Notes under the pieces: generated by a model
Told to the model about the DNA's origin: nothing
What the model saw: only the letters and a program-made list of their open reading frames with translations
The model's database searches: none
IMG/VR virus record: IMGVR_UViG_3300035698_021168
Location: 1-55,673 of that record
Direction: 5' to 3' (one strand)
Length of the DNA: 55,673 bases
From: a virus
Position numbers and translations under genes: made by a program
Shown here: in pieces, positions 17,692 through 24,903 of the stretch
Layout: every line of letters starts with the position of its first letter
Numbering within the stretch: the stretch's first letter is position 1

Positions 17692-17949
17692 TCAGCCGGG
17701 GACGAACAGCCCCACCGACGCCCTCGCCTCTTCGATGCGGGCCTCGGCCATCGCGGCGTACTCGGGGTTGAGCTCGCAGCCCAGGCTGCCCAGACAATCA
17801 CCGACCACGATCGAGCCGGTCACGATTCGTCCGATCGTTTCAGGCACCGGCACCGAGAGGGCGAGCCGGAGCCGGGGCAGGCCAGGCGGCGGACGCCAAT
17901 CTCCGTGCAGGGCCGACGCCGACCGTGGACTCGCCTCACCATTCGTCAC
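17692..17949 (-). CDS. Possible methyltransferase-tail fragment
   Basis: 85 aa from a GTG at 17949; the frame runs unbroken into the repeat array, but codons there are not protein-like. Residues 50-80 (LGCELNPEYAAMAEARIEEA) are the C-terminal signature of phage and bacterial amino-methyltransferases, yet the preceding motif I and the DPPY motif are missing. It is therefore probably a remnant or a reused tail. An ATG at 17942 in another frame has a better ribosome site (GGAGGTGA) and would encode a 40-aa Arg-rich peptide, so the true product is uncertain. Confidence 0.35.
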   Translation of the reverse strand: MTNGEASPRSASALHGDWRPPPGLPRLRLALSVPVPETIGRIVTGSIVVGDCLGSLGCELNPEYAAMAEARIEEARASVGLFVPG

Positions 17950-17981
17950 CTCCAGGGGCACCCGAGCACCGGCCGGGGTCG

Positions 17982-17998
17982 CGTATCCGAGTATACCC
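17982..17998 (-). promoter_or_regulatory. -10 and operator-like element at the edge of array 1
   Basis: On the minus strand TATACT (17995-17990) is followed directly by CGGATACGCG, whose complement CGCGTATCCG matches the core of the palindromic operator at 42133-42154. A -35 is not obvious. It would drive the 17949-16009 genes. Confidence 0.4.
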
Positions 17999-20447
17999 CG
18001 CGTCCGGCCGCGCGGCAGCGTCCGATCATGAAACTTGTGAGATTGTGGCAGGTCCCAATCACGGAAACTGGTGAGATTGGCACGGGTCGGTCTGTGACGG
18101 CGGCGGGCAGCGGGCGACCGGGGCCGGGGGCGATCGGCGGAGCGGTCCGCGGCCAGTGTGCGGGGCGCTGTGCGAGCACCGACCGCCCCCAGGGGCCGTG
18201 AAGGGCGATGGGCGAAACTGTGGCGGCGGATGGGCGGGCGGCGGGGCCGCAACTGGTGAAGGCGCTCCAGCGTCCGAGAACAAAACTGGTGAAGGCGCTC
18301 AAGCGTCCGAGAACAAAACTGGTGCGGGCGGTCTGCGTCCGATATGAAACATGTGTGACCGGTGTGTCCGGCGCTCGGGCGGGCGGCGGGGCCCAGGCGG
18401 AGCGTCCCCGAGACTCCCCGAGACTCCCGAACGGTCCGCAGCCGACGCCAGCGCCGGGGGGGAGCGTCCCCGAGACTCCCCCAGACTCCCCGAGACTCCC
18501 CGCACGGTCCCCAGCCCACGCCGGCACGCGGGTCCGATAAGTAAACTGGCGAAGATTGGCCGAGGTCCGGGAACAAAACTGGTGCGGGCCGGTCCGCGGA
18601 GATGTGCGGAACCCCAACCGCCCCCAGACGCCGTCAAGGCCACTGGAGCCGCTTGTGGCGACGGTCCGCAGGCAGATGGGCTTACCCCAGACGGCGCAGA
18701 CCCAACCGGCGTCGACAGGCGGCGACGCCCAGCGGCGACCGGCCGGTGACTGTCTGCGAGAGTGTGCCAGGCCCGAGCACCCAGGCCGAGCACCCAGGCC
18801 GAGGGCGAGCGGCCGGGCCCGCGGCGGGGCCAGCGCCCAGGCGGACGGCGTGAGGGCGTGAGGGCGTCCGTCCGATCACGAAACTGGTGAGATTGGCACG
18901 GGTCGGGGGTTTCCCCTGTGTCCGCAACTGTGTGCGGCAACTGTGCAGGGGGCGAGCGGGCACCAGGGGCCAGGAACGCCGCTCGTCCAAGCTGTGCGGC
19001 GGAACTGTGCGACCATCGCGCGGGTCCGATCACAAAACTGGTGAGCTTGGAGCGAGGTCCCAATCACGAAACTTGTCCGTGTTGGCGCTGGTCCCAATCA
19101 CGAAACTTGTCCAGCTTGGAGCAGGTCCCGATCACAAAACTGGTGAACCTCGTCCAGCGTCCGATCACGAAACTGGTGGCGCTCGGAACCGCGGGGGGTT
19201 GCCCTCGGTCCGCACCAGTGTGCGACGGAGGAACCGCCCTGAGAGCACGCCAGGGGCGATGGTCGGAAGTATGGGCCAGATGGTGGGCGTCCGAGAACCC
19301 AAAACTATGAAGATCGTCCGGGTCGACCCAGCCGGAACAGCCCCACCATGCCGGGCCATGCCGGGCCAGGCCGGGCCCAGTGTGCGAGCCCAGCGTGCGG
19401 GCGCAGGCCGAGCCGGGGCCAAGCCGGGGGCCGCCGGGGAGCAGACAGGACCCGCCGCAGGGCGCTCCGCGGGGCACCGGCACCGGCCAGGGGCGGGCAG
19501 CATCTATCCCGGACGGTCCGCGGCGAGATCGTGGCACGGGGGTTTCCCTGCGTCCGCCACCAGTGTGCGACGGAGCAACGGCCCTGGGAGCACGCCAGGG
19601 CCGCTCGTCGAGATTGTGCGGGGGACTGGTGCCGATCTATCGCCCGAGAACCGCGCCGGTCCACGCACCTGTCCACGCACCTGTCGCCCCGACGGCCAGC
19701 GGAGGGACGGCCAGGGGCGGGCGAGCGGCACCGAGCGCCCACGGGGCGAGCCCAGGGGCGGACGCCAGCAGGCGGAATCTATCGCGGCGGCGCTCCCCGA
19801 GTATCGTGGCACGGGGGTTGCCCTCGGTCCGGCGGACATGTGGGGCAGGCCCGCGGAGCATCAACCGCCACCAGAGGCCAGGAAGGGCGATCGTCAAAAC
19901 TATGGGCGGAACTGTGCGGAATACAGACCGAGAACCAGGGCCACTCCACGCACTGGTGCGGCCAGTCGTCAAGCCAAACCTGACAACTGCCCAGAGCCCG
20001 AGCGGCGGCGACGGCGGGGTAGGCAGGCGGAATCTATCCGGGCGGCGCTCCCGGAGTATCGTGGCACGGGGGTTGCCCTGCGTCCGCCGAACATGTGCGG
20101 GCAGTGTGCGACCGCCAAACCGCCCTGCGAGCCCAGGAACGCCACTGGTGGAAACTGTGCGGCGGAACTGTGGGAGCATGGCGAGCGTCCCAATCACGAA
20201 ACTTGTCCGTCTTGGCGCGGGTCCCAATCACCAAAACTCGTGAGCTTGGAACCAGGTCCCAATCACGAAACTTGGAAGATTGGAACGGCGGGGGGTTACC
20301 CTCGGTCTGCAACTATGTGCGAGAGTGTGCGACGGAGGAACCGCCCTGGGAGCGCAGGAACGCCACTGGGCGGAACTGTGGGGCGGAACTGTGGAAGATC
20401 GTCCGCGTCCTAGAACCAGAGCGTGAGCCCGGTCCGGCGGGCATCTA
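17999..20447. repeat. Repeat array 1, non-coding, about 2.4 kb
   Basis: No convincing gene on either strand. The region is a mosaic of short repeats. The best unit is about 34 bp on the plus strand, GGTCCCAATCACGAAACTTG followed by a variable spacer ending TTGG; five run in tandem at 19023, 19056, 19090, 19124 and 19158, and three more near 20190-20280. Other blocks recur: GGGGGTTGCCCT, then TCCGCAACTATGTGCG-type inverted repeats, GGCGGAACTGTG, and a roughly 50-bp block repeated near 19775 and 20030. The cores share AAACT or GAACT. Open frames exist but shift frame between repeat copies, which argues against coding. Confidence 0.8.
19023..19190 (+). repeat. Five tandem 33-34 bp units within array 1
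   Basis: Unit starts are 19023, 19056, 19090, 19124 and 19158. The constant part is GGTCC, then C/G, A/G ATCAC, G/A AAACT; the last 10-12 bases vary. The constant spacing suggests same-face protein binding about every three helical turns. Confidence 0.8.
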
Positions 20448-21032
20448 TCAGGCCCGGACCACGCCATGCCCACCGCCAGGGGCACGGCGACGCGGCCCGC
20501 GCTCGATAACCAGCGTCCCGTCCGCGGCGGCGACCGACGGACCGGAACCGCCAGGGGCGTGAGCACCAGCGTCTGCGGCCTCCCGAGCGGCCAGGTCCGA
20601 CGCCGCAGCACCGTCCTCGAGGGCCAACCATTCCGCCATGCTGCCGGGGGCAATCGGGATCGCCAGGACGCCCACCCCACCCTGCACCAGGGCGGCGGGG
20701 TCCATCTTGTCCCCGAACCGGCGGCGGGCCATCCGAGCAGCGGCCCACTTCAGGGCGTCAATCGCCACCGCGCCAGCCCGAGGGTCGATCTTTCCGGCAG
20801 CGACGGCCATGCCGATCTCGGCAACCCGCTCCCCGTAGGTGATGCCGCGGCCCTCGCAGGCGCGCGCGTAGTACTCCGAGAACGGATGCTCGGGGTCGGC
20901 AGCCCAGGCGAGCATGGTGGACTCTGCGGGCATCGCCGTATCCCTGCCGATCGACGCGAGGGATTCCCCCAGCATGATCCGCATGGCAACGGTCAGGGCG
21001 ACGGCCTCGGTATAGGCGGACGGGCGGCCCAC
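20448..21032 (-). CDS. terS: Terminase small subunit (Sf6/P22-like helical type)
   Basis: 194 aa from a GTG at 21032. Opening GRPSAYTEAVALTVAMRIML, then GESLASIGRDTAMPAESTML and ERVAEIGMAVAAGKIDPRAG are the DNA-binding helix-turn-helix and oligomerisation helices of this terminase family, ending with WAAARMARRRFGDK. The last 60 residues are low-complexity Ala/Gly. It recognises the phage DNA and regulates the large subunit. It is separated from terL by the non-coding array and five small genes, an unusual split, so the array could contain or influence the packaging site. Confidence 0.85.
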   Translation of the reverse strand: MGRPSAYTEAVALTVAMRIMLGESLASIGRDTAMPAESTMLAWAADPEHPFSEYYARACEGRGITYGERVAEIGMAVAAGKIDPRAGAVAIDALKWAAARMARRRFGDKMDPAALVQGGVGVLAIPIAPGSMAEWLALEDGAAASDLAAREAADAGAHAPGGSGPSVAAADGTLVIERGPRRRAPGGGHGVVRA

Positions 21033-21033
21033 C

Positions 21034-21111
21034 TCACCGATCCTCAGAGCCGGGGCAACGGCGGCGCAGGCGGCGACCCAGACAGAGCAAGGCCCAGCCC
21101 ACTAAGGCCAT
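21034..21111 (-). CDS. Possible 25-aa membrane peptide
   Basis: An ATG at 21111 gives MALVGWALLCLG followed by a basic end (RRLRRRCPGSEDR), stopping one base before the terS GTG. It would be a tiny single-span membrane peptide. The ribosome site is weak (GGGG nine bases upstream), so it could equally be leader sequence for terS. Confidence 0.25.
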   Translation of the reverse strand: MALVGWALLCLGRRLRRRCPGSEDR

Positions 21112-21131
21112 GATGACCCCGGGCTCGGCTA

Positions 21132-21824
21132 TCACGCAACAGCCCCGGCAGCGTCGACCGGATTGGGCTCGGGTAGGGCCTTCGGCGGTGCGGGCAGGGG
21201 GCCAAGCCAAAGCGCGCCCGCGGGCACCTGCGACACCGTCGCGTAGGACACAGTGTCCCCAGGCCCGAACCCGCACGCCCAGCCGGGGCAGAGCAGCGGG
21301 CCTCCCATCTTGGGCGACGGGCGGAGACGGACCACATCCGGTCCGAGGAAACCCACCTGGAGCAGGTAGAGCCCAGGACGCCGGGGGCAGGACTCTGTCC
21401 AGTCGAGCGGCCTGGTGACAGGGCGCGGCGGGGGCACGGTCGCGGCCACCGGCGACGGATCAGGGTCGCGGGCGGGGGCGCGGGCGGGAACCCGGCCAGC
21501 CAGGGGCACATAGTGAGCCGCCAGGTCCGTTATGACACCGTGCGCGGCGGTCTCCAGGGCCAACCATTCGGCGTGAGTGATCGTGAGGGTCGCGGTCACG
21601 CCCACCCGGCGGTCCTTCACCAGGCCGCAGGCCGCCATCATTTCCAACAGGTTCGACGCCCGTTTATAGCCGACCTTCAACCGGCGCTGCAGGACGGAGA
21701 GGGACGCGACGCCGGTGTCGAGCAGGACGCCGACCGCTTCTTCAAACATGGGGTCGCGTTTCGCGGCGGCGTAGGCGTTCACCTTATCGGCGTCGTCGGT
21801 TATCGGGGGCGCTTCAAGTGTCAC
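21132..21824 (-). CDS. FtsK-gamma-like winged-helix protein
   Basis: 230 aa from a GTG at 21824 with AAGGAGG upstream. Residues 23-70 (RDPMFEEAVGVLLDTGVASL, then SVLQRRLKVGYKRASNLLEM) match the gamma domain of the DNA translocase FtsK, a winged helix that reads polarised chromosomal octamers. There is no motor domain. The middle is Pro/Ala/Arg-rich (about 115-150) and the C-terminus is a Gly/Pro-rich domain with two Cys. It lies in one run with terS and a ParB-type fusion. A role in reading phage or host DNA sites is a reasonable inference. Confidence 0.75.
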   Translation of the reverse strand: MTLEAPPITDDADKVNAYAAAKRDPMFEEAVGVLLDTGVASLSVLQRRLKVGYKRASNLLEMMAACGLVKDRRVGVTATLTITHAEWLALETAAHGVITDLAAHYVPLAGRVPARAPARDPDPSPVAATVPPPRPVTRPLDWTESCPRRPGLYLLQVGFLGPDVVRLRPSPKMGGPLLCPGWACGFGPGDTVSYATVSQVPAGALWLGPLPAPPKALPEPNPVDAAGAVA

Positions 21825-21876
21825 GGTCAGCCTCCTTCGGCGACAGGAACCAGGGGGTAGGGGACGCGGGCACGGG

Positions 21877-22296
21877 TCACCGGACGGCGGCGGCGCGGAG
21901 GTGGTGGTTTCCGGTCACCGGCAGGTCGAGCTCAGCCTCCAGCGCCATGAGCAGGGCCTCGAGGTCCGTAGGGGCGGTGACCCAGAGAACCGGGAACTGC
22001 GCCGGGTGGTCATGGTCGTGCCGCGGGCGAGCGAAAACACTGATCACGCGGCCGGACGGCCCCTCGAGCAGGTGGGCGGTATCCCCTCGGGCGGCCCAGA
22101 GACGCCAGAGGAACCCGAGGGCGTGCCCGATGACCACCGCCGCGTCGGCGTCCTCGAGGTCGGGCCCGTCGAACACTCCGCACCCATCGTCGTCACAAAC
22201 ACCATGCTTCGGGTGGAGGAACAAACCGGGGAACGGCTGATCTTCGGGCATGGCGGCGAGGATCACGGCCAGGCGGGCCTGCAGGTTCTCGATCAA
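21877..22296 (-). CDS. Unknown protein coupled to the methyltransferase gene
   Basis: 139 aa with a TTG start at 22296 overlapping the stop of the upstream gene (TTGA). It contains a Cys/Asp-rich turn (KHGVCDDDGCGVFDGPDLED), an aromatic helix (GHALGFLWRLWAA) and a His/Asp patch (RPRHDHDHPAQFPVLWVTAP). No family recognised. The tight coupling suggests it works with, or is needed at the same level as, the ParB-methyltransferase. Confidence 0.55.
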   Translation of the reverse strand: MIENLQARLAVILAAMPEDQPFPGLFLHPKHGVCDDDGCGVFDGPDLEDADAAVVIGHALGFLWRLWAARGDTAHLLEGPSGRVISVFARPRHDHDHPAQFPVLWVTAPTDLEALLMALEAELDLPVTGNHHLRAAAVR

Positions 22297-23765
22297 CGGC
22301 CACCGCCCTTCTTACCCTTCGCGGGCTTCGGGGCGGGCTTCTTCGGCGGCGCGGGCTTCGGCGGCGGAGGGGGCGTGACCGGGTCGAGCGCCGGGCCAGC
22401 CTCCGGGGCGTCCGGAGCGGGGGACGGGTCGGCCTCGTGGGCAGCGGCGCGGGCGCGTTCGAACACCACCTCGGCGTATTCCTGCCGGGTCGCCTCGAGC
22501 ACGGCCCGATGCCCGGTGTAGGCCTGCCACCTCTGCACGATCACATCGACATAGCCCGGGTCGAGCTCCATCGCATGGCAGGACCGGCCGGTACGCTCGC
22601 AGGCAATCACCGTCGTGCCGGAGCCGCAGAATGGTTCGTAGACGGCCTGGCCCGGGCTCGAGTTGTTCCGCAGAGGGCGCTCCATGCACTCAACGGGTTT
22701 CTGCGTGCCGTGCCCGGTGTTGTTCTTCTGGTGGTCAATAAACCACACCGTGGACTGCTTCCGGTCGCCCTCCCAACTGCCAGCCTGCCCGTCGCGGACG
22801 GCGTAATGACCCAGGTCATGGTCACCCTCGTCCGCGTTGTCTTGGGCGGCGTCAGAGCCGCGGCGGGCATCGAACACCGGTTCGTGCTGGTGGTGATAGT
22901 GCCCACGCGAGATCGCAAACCGGTTCTTCACCCAGACAATCTGGGCCCGGATGTTGAACCCAGCGGCGGCCAGAGAGGCGGCGACGATGTGCGCCTTCGT
23001 GCCCGCATGCCAGACATAGGCCACCGCGCCGGGGAACAGCGCCCAGGCCTCACGCCAGTCGGCACGGTCGTCGTTGAGCACCACGCCCGTCGCCAGGGAC
23101 CCCTTGTCCGCCAGGCCGGACTGCTCGCGCCAGCCGGGCTCGTAGTCGACGCCGTAGGGCGGGTCGGTGACCATGATGTTCGGAGACACACCGGCCAGGC
23201 AGCGGTCGACATGGGCCGGAGAGGTGCAGTCACCGCACACCAGCCGGTGACGGCCGAGCAGCCAAACATCGCCGAGCACCGAGGTCGGGCGGGCGGGCTT
23301 CGGCGGGGCGTCGTCGGGATCGGTCAGGCCCTCGTTCCCCGGCGGGGCGAGCAGCCTCAACAGGTCCGCGTCGCTGAACCCGATCAGGGGCAGGTGATAC
23401 CCAGCCTCCTGGAGGGCGCGGAGCTCCGACGACAGGATGCTGGGGTCCCATCCGGCGTTTGCGGCCAGCTGGTTGTCGGCCAGGACATACGCGCGGACCT
23501 GGTCCTCGGTGAGGCCAGAGAGCGTGATGGTCGGCACGGCGTCGAGCCCGAGCATAACGGCGGCGCTACGGCGAGCGTGCCCGGCGACCATCATGCCGGA
23601 GTCGTCGATCAGGATCGGGTTCGTCCAGCCGAACTCCCGGATCGACGCGGCCACCTGAGCGATTTGCTCGTCGGTGTGCGTCCGGGCGTTCCGCTCATAC
23701 GGCCGGACATCCTCGATGTCGCGGTACACGATTTCCAGGCCTCGACCGGCCACGCCTTCTGCCAT
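22293..23765 (-). CDS. ParB-like domain fused to DNA amino-methyltransferase
   Basis: 490 aa, ATG at 23765 with GGAGGTG upstream. Residues 10-100 are a ParB/sulfiredoxin-like nuclease fold (NARTHTDEQIAQVAASIREF; MMVAGHARRSAAVMLG). Residues 165-420 are a beta-class amino-methyltransferase: DPPY at 201-204 before FCGSGTT at 379-385, then AMELDPGYVDVIVQRW. An acidic stretch at about 299-320 (DARRGSDAAQDNADEGDHDL) looks inserted into the usual HEP-YAVRDG segment. The last 60 residues are a Pro/Lys tail. It probably modifies phage DNA at N6-A or N4-C against host restriction. Confidence 0.9.
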   Translation of the reverse strand: MAEGVAGRGLEIVYRDIEDVRPYERNARTHTDEQIAQVAASIREFGWTNPILIDDSGMMVAGHARRSAAVMLGLDAVPTITLSGLTEDQVRAYVLADNQLAANAGWDPSILSSELRALQEAGYHLPLIGFSDADLLRLLAPPGNEGLTDPDDAPPKPARPTSVLGDVWLLGRHRLVCGDCTSPAHVDRCLAGVSPNIMVTDPPYGVDYEPGWREQSGLADKGSLATGVVLNDDRADWREAWALFPGAVAYVWHAGTKAHIVAASLAAAGFNIRAQIVWVKNRFAISRGHYHHQHEPVFDARRGSDAAQDNADEGDHDLGHYAVRDGQAGSWEGDRKQSTVWFIDHQKNNTGHGTQKPVECMERPLRNNSSPGQAVYEPFCGSGTTVIACERTGRSCHAMELDPGYVDVIVQRWQAYTGHRAVLEATRQEYAEVVFERARAAAHEADPSPAPDAPEAGPALDPVTPPPPPKPAPPKKPAPKPAKGKKGGGR

Positions 23766-23829
23766 ACCGCACCTCCGGGATCACCCCTGAGCAGCACCGA
23801 TCACCGGGGCCGCGCCGTGCGGCCAGAGT

Positions 23830-24291
23830 TTACCCGGGGATCGCATGCATAGTACTGAATTCAGCCGCGGTCACGAACTGCGAGCCGCGGCCGGACTTTG
23901 GATTGATCACGACGGGCCCGCGCAGATTTGCACACAGCACGCCACCCGAGACATTGAGCACCACGCGGACGATCGCATCCGCAGAGAGCTCCACGCCGTG
24001 GGCGAACGCGCCAGCACGCACCGCCTCGTCGGCCAGGGCCAACCGGCTGAAGCCTGGCTGAAACCTGTCGGGGTCACACACCACGAACGCGAGGGCGGGC
24101 GCATCGGCGGACTGCAGGAACTGCGGCCGCAGGCAGGTGTCCTCACCATCGGGGACCGAGAGCAGGAAGTAACGGGCCATGCCGGGGAACCCCACCAGCC
24201 CGTCCGAGAACTCGATCAGGTCCTGGGCCCGCACTTTCACCAGGCCGAACCTCGAGGTCGGGACGCTGACCGACGGAGCGGCCAGCCTCAA
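23830..24291 (-). CDS. fliW: FliW-like flagellar assembly factor
   Basis: 153 aa from a TTG at 24291 that overlaps the upstream stop (TTGA); 153 residues is the normal FliW length. Diagnostic segments are DLIEFSDGLVGFPGMARYFL (24-43), ALAFVVCDPDRF (66-77) and ANLRGPVVINPKSGRGSQFV (121-140). In bacteria FliW binds CsrA and flagellin, releasing CsrA from target mRNAs when flagellin is exported. A phage copy could retune host CsrA regulation or motility. No csrA was recognised in the window. It follows a 76-aa gene and the tRNA-like sequence. Confidence 0.9.
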   Translation of the reverse strand: MRLAAPSVSVPTSRFGLVKVRAQDLIEFSDGLVGFPGMARYFLLSVPDGEDTCLRPQFLQSADAPALAFVVCDPDRFQPGFSRLALADEAVRAGAFAHGVELSADAIVRVVLNVSGGVLCANLRGPVVINPKSGRGSQFVTAAEFSTMHAIPG

Positions 24292-24518
24292 GCGCCACCG
24301 CCAGCGGCGACGGGCGGGCCGTCCGCAGGGCGCTCGATGCGGTAACCGCTCCAGGGGCCGAGCGCCATCCACCGGCGGCCGCGGTCGCGGTCAACCCAAC
24401 AGCGGACCATCTCGCCAGAGATGCCGTCGAGGAACTCGATCGCGTACTCGGTCCGATCACGCTCCATCGGGCGGCCGCCGGAGAGAAGAAAGAACAGGCG
24501 GGCGAGCACTCGACGCAC
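24288..24518 (-). CDS. Small basic protein upstream of fliW
   Basis: 76 aa from a GTG at 24518 with GGAGG six bases upstream, a better choice than the ATG at 24467. Residues 2-16 (RRVLARLFFLLSGG) are hydrophobic and could touch the membrane. The rest (YAIEFLDGISGEMVRCWVDR, then GRRWMALGPWSGYRIERP) looks like a compact beta-rich domain. The stop overlaps the fliW TTG, so the two are translationally coupled. No family recognised. Confidence 0.55.
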   Translation of the reverse strand: MRRVLARLFFLLSGGRPMERDRTEYAIEFLDGISGEMVRCWVDRDRGRRWMALGPWSGYRIERPADGPPVAAGGGA

Positions 24519-24735
24519 GGCGAACCTCCAGGCGGGAACCAGGCGGGGGCCCGGCGAAGCCCCGCACCCGGCGGTCACGCCGAACGCGGGACGGCGCGCC
24601 AGCGGGTGCGAGCCGGAGCGCATGCCGACCCGCACGCGACGCATTCCACAGAGCGGCGGGGATCACCCCCACCGCCCAAATCACCGGCCAACGGAGGAAC
24701 CCGCAGGCCGGGAGCGCCTGGCAACGCACCAGGCG
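24519..24735. other. Spacer between the tRNA-like sequence and the fliW operon
   Basis: No supportable gene. It contains GC-rich inverted repeats (GCCTGG and CCAGGC near 24710-24730) and the ribosome site for the 24518 gene. No clear promoter was seen. Confidence 0.4.
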
Positions 24736-24757
24736 GTCGGAACGCCGTCAGGCGTTG
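24736..24757 (-). terminator. Hairpin after the tRNA-like sequence
   Basis: AACGCC, loop TGAC, GGCGTT a few bases after the 3' end of the tRNA-like sequence. There is no T tract. It may mark 3' processing or weak termination. Confidence 0.35.
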
Positions 24758-24760
24758 AAT

Positions 24761-24903
24761 GGAGAGGGCAGGAATCGAACCCGCTCCCCCGGCTTTCGCG
24801 CGCGAGGTTCACGGACGGAGCGACCGTCCGAGGGGCGGAGCGACCACCCGTTCAACATGGCACGCCATCGATGCGGGCGCTCTACCCAATGAGCTACCTC
24901 TCC
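24761..24903 (-). tRNA. tRNA-like sequence with about 70 extra bases, anticodon uncertain
   Basis: On the minus strand GGAGAGG opens and CCTCTCC closes a perfect 7-bp acceptor stem with A next. A D arm (GCTC, ATTGGGTA, GAGC) and a T arm (GCGGG, TTCGATT, CCTGC) are intact. The total is 143 bases, far above the usual 73-95. The anticodon arm is not clean: CCCGC-ATCGATG-GCGTG has one mismatch and would read CGA (Ser), while ATGTTGA before ACGGG would read GUU (Asn). The extra segment holds direct repeats of GGTCGCTCCG. It could be a tRNA with an insertion, a decayed tRNA, or a tRNA mimic. Confidence 0.5.

Noticed and set aside
17692-18576. 294-aa methyltransferase reaching into array 1
   Set aside because: Only the last 35 residues resemble a methyltransferase; the rest is repeat DNA and the catalytic motifs are absent.
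19023-19190. CRISPR array
   Set aside because: Constant parts are imperfect, variable parts are only 10-12 bases, and no cas-like gene is present.
18887-20413. 508-codon open frame on the plus strand through array 1
   Set aside because: The repeat units are 33-35 bp and fall in different frames along this ORF, codon content is Arg/Gly/Pro noise, and there is no ribosome site. Long frames are common by chance in GC-rich DNA.
24761-24903. Confident tRNA-Ser(CGA) or tRNA-Asn(GUU)
   Set aside because: Both anticodon arms have a mismatch or odd base 37, and the length is wrong, so the identity was left open.
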